Shown one piece after another: positions 25,561 to 36,026 of a stretch of DNA of 64,000 bases. Source of the DNA: Styela clava. Taxonomy: Eukaryota > Chordata > Ascidiacea > Stolidobranchia > Styelidae. Positions within the stretch are counted from its first letter, which is position 1; each line of letters starts with the position of its first letter. The notes below the pieces were generated by a model. It searched no databases and was not told where the DNA came from. It saw nothing but the letters and a program-made list of their open reading frames with translations. Made by a program: the position numbers and the translations under genes. The stretch spans positions 12,825,001-12,889,000 of the forward strand of contig NC_135258.1 of NCBI RefSeq assembly GCF_964204865.1, read 5' to 3'.

Positions 25561-26206
25561 GGTCGTTGCGTGTCAAATTGGGGGTGACGAAGAAGTCATC
25601 CTAATTCAAGTTTTATAATATTTGTATGTTGGGAACAAATGATAATTCCTTGTCAAACATGGCCGAACAGGAATTTCACATCAAAATTATTAAATATAGG
25701 TATTACACCCTCAACTTCTGTACTTTGTCGATTACCGGTACGTGCTCCACTTTTAGATAAGATATCCCGAAAGAACATACTGTGAGGTCATATCTAAGCA
25801 AGTTTCGGAAAAATTGTATAACGGGAACATATAATAATATTTATTTAATTTTACATTAAAATTAATAAATATCGGTATTTTAACCCAAAGGTCTGTACTT
25901 TTCGATTATGTGTCCCACTTTTAGATAACAAAAAATCATTTAGCAGGCTACACATACTGATATAGTAAATAAAGTAGAAACACTCCTCCAAGACGCGCTG
26001 ACGATCATCCGAAATCGAGCAAGCTATTTTTCTCGTTTTCTTGTCGCAACGATTCGGCGATCCTGATATCAAGGAGATCGCTGCTGTTCTGCTGTTAGTG
26101 AATGCTTTATAGTTGGCGCAGATGCCATTTCGGCAATCGTAGGTATACTTTGGCAAGCTCTACAGCTCTATGACGTGTTTGTGACGCTCACGTCGTAGTG
26201 ACGTAA

Positions 26207-26290
26207 CGTTTGGGGTTAGGATTGACATGTGGGAAAATCGTTATGCTACGCCCACCAGAAGTATTTTAGGTACGAAACTACACGAGACCC
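26207..26290 (+). repeat. Inverted repeat, left member
   Basis: About 85 bases running from GGGGTTAGGATTGACATG to GAAACTACACGAGACCC. The reverse complement, diverged, occurs at 27603-27690. Confidence 0.75.
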
Positions 26291-27602
26291 CAATATCCAA
26301 CTATATCGAGATATATAATTTATACACATACAGACATGCTGTAATATCTCAAAAACATACGGTAGGTTACTTAATTTAAGATTCCACATTCTGGATTCAT
26401 GAGTTTGTGGAAATAAAATCTCTCTCTTTCATTAAAAAATAAGAAAATAAAGGCAATAAAGATAAATAAATACAGAAATAATCAATCAATTTTCATATTG
26501 TCCCTACAATATTATTTTCCTCACGACATGAATCCAATAAAATACCATTGAGTTAACTAGCTTATTCATGCTGCAACAAACATGAGCATATCTAGCATAT
26601 TGCAGTAGAAATGAATTTCAACGCAACGCAGACGCGAAAACTTTCTTTTTTGTGCCAGTTCTTTTTTACACGAAACGTTCACGACAAAGATAATTTTGTT
26701 TACTCAATAGCGCCATAACGCGGTACCGTAACATGTCAAATTACTGTGGGCAGTGTTTCCTTCCCGACGTCGTTGTTCCAGACTACTTACCGTAATTATT
26801 TATTATTTAAAAGGGAGTTTCAGCGGTTTTATAAAGCAGCTATGTAATTTCTTAGTTTTCTGATTAGAATCTTTGATAGCTATAATTCAACTTAGATGTT
26901 TAGGTAGGGTTACCTTATTTTTGTGACTTCAAAGCGGGACGCCTCCAAAGACAACGACCCCTTAGCTAAGTAGCTGTGATTTTTTAACTTTACATTTTCC
27001 GATTTTATTACATAGGCCTACATTTGAAGCCATCCCGGCTGTCTTCATCGATCATATTGTCATCGAGAGTTCATGAGCATATTCTCTGTCCAAATATCGG
27101 GTTCAGTTGGAAAAATAGAAAGGAATTGACGTTAACAATAGGCCTACTGGTACGGTACCGGTACAGTGGTACAAATAATTCGAAATCAGATTAATTAGTA
27201 TTGGTTTTACATGCAATACGTTTGCTAACAATGGTTGCAAGAAACAAACGCGATGACGCATTCACATTCAGTAAGTAGGCTAGTGCTGTGCTACACAGAA
27301 ACAAGAGTAACGAGAACCTGTTCGTGTATTACCGTATGCTGGATTGCTGAACGCTAAAACGGGACTTTCAGACTTTTAACTGACTTTTCGGAATGGCGGG
27401 ACAAGTCGCTAAAATGCGGGACTGTCTCGCTTAAAACAGGACGTATAGTAAGTTTAGGTAGGCTTACCATATACCTGTATACCTGAGACAAAAAACCGTG
27501 GTTCTATCCCCAATCTGCCAATGCTTCATTTGTTTGTTCGTAGTTGTGTTGTGATCATTGAGGTTTTTTTTTATCACCAAAAATTAGACGTAGACAATTA
27601 GG

Positions 27603-27690
27603 GCCTCGTGTAGTTTCGTACCGGTACCTAACGTACTTCTAGTAGGCGTAGCATAACAATTTTTTGACATGCCAATCCTAACCCTCACCT
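27603..27690 (-). repeat. Inverted repeat, right member
   Basis: Reverse complement of the repeat at 26207-26290, with an ACCGGT insertion and scattered substitutions. The pair may be the ends of a decayed 1.5-kb transposon or two copies of a small repeat in opposite orientation. Confidence 0.75.
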
Positions 27691-28299
27691 GACTACGCCA
27701 TCCAAAAATTACGCCTCTACGATCATGCGATCATCAATTATATCTACTTAAACCCTAACCCTAACCCGAAATCCATCAAAACTGTATCCATGAGTAGAAC
27801 GTTCCAACTTACTCAATATTTGTCACCATCACCATAGGGGACAGCCCTGTCTTTTACGGCCCACCTGCCGTGGTTACGGCAGCAAAATTTTACCTGCCAT
27901 TGGTTTTCAATTTGCTGCCGCGGTAACGGCAGCTCGTCATGGTTCGTGGCAGCTAAAAAGTCAGTCGCCATAGGTTTGGCCGTAGCGGCCATGGTATGGA
28001 AATATCGCCATGGTTTTGCGGCAGCTGCAGACGCAACAGAATACTTAAAACTGCACTTGAAAATCCTTCCATGTCGACTGTAATTTGTTGCCGTGATGCA
28101 CGATTGCGATAAATCACAAAGTAAAATAATTGTAACTAACAGCGTTACAGAAATACATTTGTGTTAGTGTGCAGCAAGACTTTTTGAATTGAATAAAATA
28201 ATTGTATGGTAAATATTGTATGTCTTCAATCAAAAACGTGGATGGCGGCGGCTAGGATGCGTGCATGTTTTCCTTATTCCTATAAAACACTAAAAACGA

Positions 28300-28475
28300 T
28301 ATTCGAAGGTCACGATATTCGAATGGGACATATCTGAATTAAGCTGACCCTTTAGTGCGATCAGACATGTATAAGCCAATTTTTTGTGCAATCAGAGTTA
28401 TTCGCGTATAAGCCGACCCCCTAGCATTTTTTTTTAGTTTTATACTCGGCTTATATGCGGGGATATACAGTAATT
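28300..28475. repeat. Dispersed repeat with ATAAGCCGACCC blocks, copy 1
   Basis: It contains GTATAAGCCGACCCCCTAG and GGCTTATATGCGGGGATATA. Related blocks occur at about 58231-58492. Confidence 0.6.
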
Positions 28476-28536
28476 CCCTTCTAAACTTCTTCAATTTGCT
28501 CAGTCATATAAAAATGCAATTATTTTATTCTTCTGT

Positions 28537-28538
28537 AG
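28537..28538 (+). promoter_or_regulatory. 3' splice-site-like AG upstream of the nicastrin ATG
   Basis: TATTTTATTCTTCTGTAG is a pyrimidine-rich acceptor-like sequence 24 bases before the start codon. It could end a 5' UTR intron or accept a spliced leader. Confidence 0.4.
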
Positions 28539-28562
28539 TTAATTACATGAATAGCAAGCAAC

Positions 28563-30638
28563 ATGTTTGTTACATTGATTAGCCTATTGCTATGTATTTC
28601 ATCTGCAATGTGTGCTACACAAGATTCTGCTGTTCGTTCTCTGGTATACACAGACATCAATGTAAATTCTTACGACAAATGTGCTCGACTGATGAATGGT
28701 ACTAGTCAAATTGGATGCCAGTCAACACTAGAGGGCGATGTCGGAGTTCTTTTTCATGTTAATCAATCTGACGACATAAGCAAAGTTATTACTGGAAAGC
28801 ATCCTCCATATATTGTGCTTATACACGCAGATTATTTCAGTAAAGCAAGTGTTAAATTGTATCAAAGTTCTGGGAAAGTACGAGGAATACTTGTTTACTC
28901 AAATGAAAATTATACTGGGAGACTCAGTGGTTGGTCACCAGAATTAAAATGCCCTCGACAACATTATGGATTATATAATTCGACATATGGAAGTAATTAT
29001 GCAAAATGTGAAAATAATCCTTGGAATCCAATTGGTGATGGTCTGACGGAAGAAGATATTAATTTTCCTATTTTTATCATGAAAAACGATACTGCATCAC
29101 AGATGATGATCGATTGTCATGACCAACATAACCTTGATGGTGATTATCCATTATGTGCCGCCCAAATGAAGTCTAGAATGGATGGAGCACAAAGCACGGA
29201 AACATGTATTCGCAGAAATAATCTACAAAATAACCTTTCTCCTGCACAATATTGTGATGTGATTGGAGGCCATACGATTGTCGGAACTTTGCAAGCCACA
29301 AATAGTTCAACAGAAAATCCGAAACCTGTAATTCTAATCACATCTGCTCTTGATAGCAGATCATTTGAAATGACATCTTCCTCTCCCGGAGCGAACTCAT
29401 TAACAGGTTTTGTGTCACTTCTAGCTGTTGCGCAAGCACTGGGAAGCCTAAATAATACAGTGAAAGATAACATGCCATATGATATTATATTTGTTTTATT
29501 TGATGGTGAAGCGTTTGACAACATGGGAAGTGTGAGAATGGTGTACGACATGTCAAAAGATTCCTTTCCATTTAAAAAGAAAGAAGGCAAATGGCAGCCG
29601 AGGAGAATTAACATTTCACAAATTAAATACATCATTGAAATTGGACAGGTCGGCCATATTAATAAGACTGCTTATTTGCATTTTGATCCACTTTCGGCTA
29701 GCAATTCAAGTATTAGAACAGATGTCAGTGCGATTATTGGAGCCTTGAAAACTTCTGGTGCCTCAGCATCTATCAAATTCAGAAATCAGTCTGGAGATAA
29801 CGGATTGATACCCTCATCTTTGCAATCTATATTGAAAGCTGGAAACGTATCAGGCATCGTTATTACGGATTTCGATAAAAAATACACAAATCGATATTAC
29901 AATAGCAGGTTTGACACTCCAGATAAATTGGGCATAAAACTGGATGGGAACACCACTGAATCGTATGCTCTACCACTTATTCAACCTCTGGCACAAAAAA
30001 TTGTCAACCTCTCGAATGCTATTGCCAAAGCTGTTTACCGCCTTGCCACAAATCAAGCTTTAAGCACTATACATAGAAATGAAGATGAGATTACTAAAAT
30101 TTTGTACTGTTATTATTACAATCCTAAATGTGGTTTGGTGCGAAGTCTGTTGGATAGCAATATAAAAAAGTACTCTTATGTCTTCAATCAATATGTTGGG
30201 GTTTATTCCTCAAATATGAGAAATAATGCCTATATTGCTAGAAATCTTCTTGCCTATTTCCTGAGGACAGAAGAAACCACAATTGTCAACAAGACTGACC
30301 AGTGCAAATCTCAATATGCACAAGATGAAATTTACAAATATTTAGCATTCAAACGTAACACAACATATGAATGCCTTCGTTTTACTGTATATGACACTGA
30401 TGGAAGATCGCCATCGGCTGCTATATCCAATTATAATTATGCTGGTGGGGCGTACAGTGCTTGGTCTGAAAGCAGGTGGCAAAAAACTGCATTTCACCTC
30501 AGCATTTTTCTTGTTCAAGATTCTGTATCACAAGGGATGATTCTTTTTTGCGGCTTGCTTATGTTTTTTTCATCTTTTATAATTATGTATATCATTCATA
30601 AAAAATCTCATATTTTATTTCAGCATAGTCAGATATGA
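28563..30638 (+). CDS. NCSTN: Nicastrin, gamma-secretase subunit, intronless
   Basis: Type I membrane glycoprotein that gates substrate entry into the gamma-secretase complex (presenilin, APH-1, PEN-2), which cleaves Notch, APP and others within the membrane. The frame is 691 residues (human 709). A signal peptide (about 1-17) precedes a large ectodomain with many N-x-S/T sites, the CARLMN..SQIGCQS segment, the PPYIVLIH segment, and the peptidase-like core around FDGEAFDNMGSVRMVYDM (313-330). Near the C-terminus YSAWSESRWQ matches YSTWTESRW of human nicastrin. It is followed by a membrane helix (about 658-678) and a 13-residue basic tail. E316 corresponds to human E333. The human DYIGS motif reads DNMGS here. 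The ATG is a true start and no introns interrupt the frame, unlike the human gene. The family assignment is certain. Confidence 0.97.
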   Translation: MFVTLISLLLCISSAMCATQDSAVRSLVYTDINVNSYDKCARLMNGTSQIGCQSTLEGDVGVLFHVNQSDDISKVITGKHPPYIVLIHADYFSKASVKLYQSSGKVRGILVYSNENYTGRLSGWSPELKCPRQHYGLYNSTYGSNYAKCENNPWNPIGDGLTEEDINFPIFIMKNDTASQMMIDCHDQHNLDGDYPLCAAQMKSRMDGAQSTETCIRRNNLQNNLSPAQYCDVIGGHTIVGTLQATNSSTENPKPVILITSALDSRSFEMTSSSPGANSLTGFVSLLAVAQALGSLNNTVKDNMPYDIIFVLFDGEAFDNMGSVRMVYDMSKDSFPFKKKEGKWQPRRINISQIKYIIEIGQVGHINKTAYLHFDPLSASNSSIRTDVSAIIGALKTSGASASIKFRNQSGDNGLIPSSLQSILKAGNVSGIVITDFDKKYTNRYYNSRFDTPDKLGIKLDGNTTESYALPLIQPLAQKIVNLSNAIAKAVYRLATNQALSTIHRNEDEITKILYCYYYNPKCGLVRSLLDSNIKKYSYVFNQYVGVYSSNMRNNAYIARNLLAYFLRTEETTIVNKTDQCKSQYAQDEIYKYLAFKRNTTYECLRFTVYDTDGRSPSAAISNYNYAGGAYSAWSESRWQKTAFHLSIFLVQDSVSQGMILFCGLLMFFSSFIIMYIIHKKSHILFQHSQI

Positions 30639-30801
30639 GATGAAAATTTAAAATGGTATAAATGATTTTTGTCCTATTTATTATGCACAGCATTATTAAC
30701 AATGATTTTCCAGAAAATGAATAGAAAATTTATACTATTCCTTGTCACAGTATTGACAACAATGTGAAAACCTAGAATTGTCACATTGCTTGATTACAGG
30801 A

Positions 30802-30807
30802 AATAAA
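30802..30807 (+). terminator. Nicastrin polyadenylation signal
   Basis: The first good AATAAA after the stop codon, about 165 bases downstream. Confidence 0.6.
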
Positions 30808-31236
30808 TTTCATTCATCATTATCATACTACTAATTATGAATATTACTTATCGATCTCGATCGGTAAGTATGTTGATAGGTATTTGTCTGTTTGTTTGTT
30901 TCACTTTCGTGATATCTCGCGCTAGTGATGTTGAATCTGCTCCAAATTTTTGCATGTACATTCATCATATCTCGGACCAGAAGCCAATTGATTTTGGATA
31001 AATTATGTTGTATAATTACCATAGCGAGTTATCACTTAATTAGTGATGGGACACGCTGCCGAGTTAGAGCGAAGGAATCGAAACCGATAAGTCGGCGGTC
31101 TCCGATGGCTATCTCGTTAATGTATTAATGCTGGTTTAAATTTTTTCATATAATTTTTTTTATCAACATGACTATTTTTATGATGATATTAATAGCATTC
31201 GCACTAAATTAAAGGCGACGATGTAACCCTTTTACT

Positions 31237-31459
31237 GGGACTCCAGAATAGTGTGTACCAATAAGGAGGTAACTAATTTTGTTCACCTACTCCACATAAA
31301 GTTGTGTAAAGGGACTGAAATCTATGGGCAGGGGCCTGGGGGTATATTCACTTGGCTTACACAGACAGTCCCAGAAGACGTAATAGAACTAAAACAAGGA
31401 AGATTAGAATAAAATTATGCCGTAACCCTAATCTGGTACACACACTACAGGGGGAACCC
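31237..31459. mobile_element. MITE of the GGTGCTCC family, copy 2
   Basis: The left end GGGACTCCAGAATAGTGTGTACC and the right end, whose reverse complement is GGGTTCCCCCTGTAGTGTGT, form the inverted repeat. TTTTACT / TTTTAGT flanks may be an eroded target duplication. Internal text is shared in reverse orientation with the copy at 36915-37103. Confidence 0.65.
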
Positions 31460-32809
31460 TTTTAGTTATGCAAAACAAGTGGCCAAATCATGGCCATCAG
31501 TCAGCACTTAGCAGTATGTGTGTATAAAAAACTAATTCTGCATGTGGCTAGTCGTGATCATTCCTTAGTGTTAACTTTGAGATCACAGTTATTTAATCTG
31601 TGTTGGAACATTTTTTACTCTTAAATTCATCTTCTGTACCAACTACCAAGCACTATATGGAACAGTCAGTTATTTCAAGTGCCTATTCCATTATATAGTT
31701 ACTTACAGTAAAGTTGTTCTTTGCCAAAAAAAATTTGGATTGTATTTAGGCAAACGATTAATATATGAAGTGTATAGACAAATGGCAAACTGCATTTCGG
31801 CAGGTGTTTCAAAGTCCTCATTACTGTTTCTTGATGGCCTTCTGAGCTAAAAGATTGTATTACTTATTAAAGGCTTCAGATCGAATCGTTTGCATTTTTT
31901 CACATGATTATACTATGCCCTCATGTTGTGATTTCATATCTTTGAATTTAGGATCTTTTCCTTAGAATAAGGATACTGTCATCTACAGACAAGCCATTTA
32001 TTGTGCTATTGCCCAAATGGTTTTGGGTTAATGTTGTCCTATTGTTTCTCTATATATTATGTTATGTCATTTTTTATTATCATTGTAGTAATATTTTATT
32101 TTGTATTACATTTCTATTACTGATTAAGTGTCTTGACTAGAGAGGAACTTTTTTGTGATATTCATTCTGTAGCATCAATTACTTATGCCATATGATGCCG
32201 GACTGCCTGAATTGAAATGTATTATGGCTTGATGTTCCATTTCAAGTCCCTTTTAAGGCTTATTTTTGATAATTTAATAGTAACGAGATTTTCGTTACAT
32301 ATTTCTATTCTATTCGCCCGAGTATCTCTTTGAGAATATATGGTATACAGTCCCATCTAGTTGAATATAACTGAAAATGGACACAAAGCGTTATTTGGGG
32401 CCATATGTACTTTCAAAAATTTGATATTGATTTCTGGCATTCCGATGATGATTCTGTGTTGAGAACTTGAGAAATAAACTGGTTGCATGATCGAAAATTC
32501 CTTTTTTGCTTACATAAATATTCAGTTTCTTCATCTCAGTGAAGATTAGCTCACTTTTTCCTATTGTATCACTGTTTGTTTATTCTTGTTATAATAGACC
32601 AGACCAATAAATCATGAAATGCTCATGTTGTGGTTGAAGTACGACAGTGGCATTTAAGTTTATTTATTGTGCTATATAATTTGCATAACAGGGAATAAAA
32701 TACTGTTTTTGTCCCCAGTGTATGTCGGAATTGCCCACTGCCTTTTGAGATAGTGTTGATAAGCATGAAGGGGGTTGGGTATGTGTGGTAAATGTACGAT
32801 CGCTTAGCA

Positions 32810-33346
32810 TAGCGTTTCCCAACAGGGGAATTAGCTGTTTTCGAGGCAGACATTTTATTTTGTATTTGCGCGTGCTATTACCAATATGAATGCATTTTTA
32901 TTAGTATTGCAATACAAATTATGCACATATTACATACTATCCAAAACGCCAAGTTCAAGTTGTGGGATGATCATGTGCGAGAGGATTGCTGGACTCCTCG
33001 CCGCCGTAGGGTGGTTCAAGTAACCGCTGGTCGGTTATGGCTTCCTCCACCAATCCACCATCAAGTCCATGCTTCCGAAAACAAATACCTGGCTAACTAA
33101 TCCCATACCCGACCTGGACTGGTTACCGGATGAGAGGCCGTGGTTCGCCATATGATTAAGCCATCTTATCGGCTCTCCTCTCCCTCTGGATAAATATGTA
33201 AATCCCATCCTAAGTTGCGCATGTGACCAGCTAATGATTGGATTGGACTGCAAATAGAAACAGAGTTCTCAATGCATAGTGAGGGCGAATAACGACTTAC
33301 GGAATAGGTGAAGGGATGAATGTATCAAAAATATTGAAAACCACTG
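32810..33346. mobile_element. Non-autonomous hAT-like element carrying a SINE-like core
   Basis: An exact 8-base duplication, GCTTAGCA, flanks it (32802-32809 and 33347-33354). The ends TAGCGTTTCCCAAC and, inverted, CAGTGGTTTTCAA are a diverged hAT-type pair. Bases 32963-33235 match the SINE body found at 45.3 and 48.5 kb, so a SINE probably inserted into the transposon. Confidence 0.75.
32963..33235 (+). mobile_element. SINE body, copy 1
   Basis: It shares ATGTGCGAGAGGATTGCTGG, the ATCAAGTCCATGC block, CCATACCCGACCTGGACTGG and the GGATAAATATGTAAATCC tail with copies near 45.3 and 48.5 kb. The tRNA-like head is mostly missing; a GTTCAAG..GTGGG remnant of its B box precedes it. Confidence 0.7.
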
Positions 33347-33994
33347 GCTTAGCAGTTTGAAGCAACAACAATTCTAGCCTGGAAAAGGTGTCAATCGGAC
33401 TCCGGTAGTCTTTTGTGGCTAGCGGTTTGCGTGAGAGGGTCAAATTCATACGTGATATAGCAATTTTGATCTTATCGAATATTGAAAATGTTATGATTGG
33501 CAAGAAAGAAAATTTTGAACAGTTAATAGCGAGGATTTTGTTAATACTCTTTCTTAAAATCAAGCCTTGTGGATATTGGATAAAACTTAGACGAATCTGC
33601 GCTGTTTCAGCAAACGAATGCGAATAAAAGCAATATCTCAGATATCTTGACTCAGTACACTACTCATATGCACCGCGGGAAACATGCTCGGTTATTGTTT
33701 TGTCTGACTGCCACTTGGTTTAGGTATTTTTAGTATTAATTGTTGTTGGTACCGTATGCTTTTATAGTTTTATAGCATGTTTGACACTCTGAGATTGGTC
33801 CTACGATAGATTTATATAGAGTATCTGTTTATCTCTTTTTTTTGTGTTGTAGTTGAACAGTAAACTGCATAAAATTATTACGGTACCGGTATTCATTGCT
33901 GTAAAGTAACTTTAAATTTTAGTAATTCCAGAATTCGGCAGTCTAGTTCTGTAGTATGGCCGTTAGCATTTATCAAACTTTCAGTAAAATCAGT

Positions 33995-34234
33995 AAATAT
34001 AGATTACCCGTTTTTCAGTATCTTTGCAAATCATTAAACTAGACTATGTTATTTTTCGATACTTATAAACTTTGAACCTAAATATTAACTGAATTAATCC
34101 AGATTCTAATGTCTAAATATAGATTACCCGTTTTTCAGTATCTTTGCAAATCATTAAACTAGACTATGTTATTTTTCGATACTTATAAACTTTGAACCTA
34201 AATATTGACTGAATTAATCCAGATTCTAATGTCT
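33995..34234. repeat. Tandem duplication, 120-bp unit, two copies
   Basis: Two adjacent 120-base copies starting AAATATAGATTACCCG differ by essentially one substitution (ATTAACT versus ATTGACT), so the duplication is recent. Confidence 0.95.
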
Positions 34235-35098
34235 GAATGTTCTATGTTAACCCATTCCATGCGATTTTTATTTTTTATTAAATAATCGTATTTGCTACGC
34301 CGATTTTATGCATTTGTACCCCCACAACTAATCGATCGACTAACGAAAAACTAATGATCCTCTGTTACCCACTGACAGCTGGTTGAAAAGCTTATTTGAA
34401 GAGCTTGCAATTGGCGATTAAAAAAAAATGTTTTTTCGAAAGTGGTGGGCTGAGTCACAAACCGGATAGAAAAAAGGCATTTTTTTTCTTGGGAGTTGAA
34501 ACTTTAAACCGTGATAAAATATAGAAATATTTGCTAAATCCTTAGCATAATAGCATAATATTGCTGTAGCAATTTTGTGATCTGACTCAAAATACTTTGG
34601 TAGATGGAAGGGATAATATGTCTTTTATTACCACCCATAAAAAAAAACAGAGATTTGCATGAATTTCGAAAACACTCCTTCGTTCAGTGGCAAATAAAAT
34701 TCCAGTCGTAAACGAAAGCGAGATTTACCGTCGCTTATGTTATTCTCGAAGAAGACTTCTTATCAATAAACTAAAACCCGGAAAAACTAGACCAACAGTT
34801 TGCGACTGATTGCTAAATAAAACAGTGGAGTACATCAACGTACCCGCCGCAAACTAGCGATTTTTGTCGTTGGTACGTGCCCACCGCACGAAAAGGGTTA
34901 AATGTACTACTGCAGTATTCACTGAAAATTTTCATAGTACAGTAGTATCTGAGTCCAGTTTGGATTTCATGGCCTTTTTGACAGAGAAATCGGGCATGCA
35001 ATCAAAAATTCCCGCATGCAAATAAGAATTTCTGGCGTGCAATTATAGCTCACGGCGTGCAAAACAACTGCGCCCGCGTGCAACTGACTTCGACATTA

Positions 35099-35450
35099 GA
35101 TACCTCTCAATACATCCACGTAAAATTACTGTTATTGGATAAAAAAATACGATGAATCATAGCAAAAATGGACGTTTGACCTTTAACCCCAAAAATTATT
35201 TCCAGTTTGTCGCTAATTTTGAGAGTGTTTGTGCGACTTTGGATACCGGTACTGTTCAGTACATCCGCGTAAATATATTAGATAAGAAATACGAATCAGA
35301 GCAAAAATGGACGTTTGACCTTTGACCACAAACATTATTTCTATACTTTGTCACTAATTTGGAGAGTGTTTGTGCGACTTTAGATACCAGTACTGTTCAG
35401 TACATCCGTGTGAAATTATTGTATAGAAAATTCGCTGAATCAGAGCCGTA
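35099..35450. repeat. Tandem array, unit about 141-143 bp, 2.4 copies
   Basis: GATACC...CAGTACATCC recurs at 35099, 35242 and 35383, with GCAAAAATGGACGTTTGACC and GAGAGTGTTTGTGCGACTTT in the units. GCGTGCAA-type words flank the array on both sides (about 35030-35090 and 35690-35750), so it may be the core of a larger element. Confidence 0.8.
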
Positions 35451-36003
35451 ACTGGCAGCGTCAGTGAGGAGGCAATCTTTTCTCCCATAACTATTCTCAC
35501 AGGATTCCTATCATTCAACACAATGTGGTCTTTTTTGCTTCACATTTTTCTATCAGGCCAAATCTTGCAAGCTAGTATTAGTCAACAATTGTGGAGTTAT
35601 AATTTTCTGGCATATTTATATTACTGGATTATTGATTTAAAAACCCTTTAAACCGATTTACATTGGTGAACAATTGCAAATTTTCGGCGTGCAAAATTGA
35701 ATTCGCTCGCATGCATTTTTGCGGAGCGCTAGCGCCCTCAGGCGTGCACCTGCCTTGGAATTCAGTCTGGATCTAAGTATAGAGTGAATATGGATAATAT
35801 TTAATATACACATTTCTGCATTTGGCGATGGTAGTTCTATAAACTGGTGAACACTACAAATTACTTAGCCAAACCAATAGACCTACCAAAAATTCCCCAT
35901 TCTGCCATTTAATTATTTCCCTTATAGTTATACATATTTGTGGACAATCCGCACAAAATTAGTCTAGATTAAACTACCTAATTCTAATTTCTGAATTCTA
36001 TGT

Positions 36004-36005
36004 AG
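36004..36005 (+). promoter_or_regulatory. 3' splice-site-like AG upstream of the 210-residue gene
   Basis: TTTCTGAATTCTATGTAG ends 21 bases before the ATG and resembles a 3' splice site. Confidence 0.35.
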
Positions 36006-36026
36006 AGCGTTTTACATTATTATAAA

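Larger units (their letters stand above)
25058..28562. other. Intergenic region between STIM and nicastrin
   Basis: Divergent spacer between the minus-strand STIM start and the plus-strand nicastrin start, so both promoters should lie here. It contains a 48-bp tandem duplication, a hAT-like terminal sequence near 25470, a pair of inverted repeats about 1.3 kb apart, a GC-rich patch with repeated GCCATGGT and CGGCAGC words (about 27850-28030), and a dispersed repeat ending at about 28475. No gene is seen; the 101-codon frame on the minus strand at 25851-26156 matches nothing I know. Confidence 0.6.
30639..36026. other. Intergenic region between nicastrin and the 210-residue gene
   Basis: No gene is recognised. 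The region holds a MITE copy (31237-31459), a 537-bp hAT-like element with an exact target duplication, a 120-bp tandem duplication and a 141-143-bp tandem array. The remainder is AT-rich with no long open frame. Confidence 0.6.

Noticed and set aside
25851..26156. 101-codon frame on the minus strand between STIM and nicastrin
   Set aside because: No recognisable domain, no splice context, and it overlaps a repeat-rich spacer; it may be a transposon remnant but nothing supports that.
27751..27767. CCCTAA repeats resembling an interstitial telomere
   Set aside because: Fewer than three units, and the same AACCCTAAC words occur inside several MITEs in the window.
29144..29635. 163-codon open frame on the minus strand inside nicastrin
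   Set aside because: It is the antisense shadow of a highly conserved coding region and resembles no protein.
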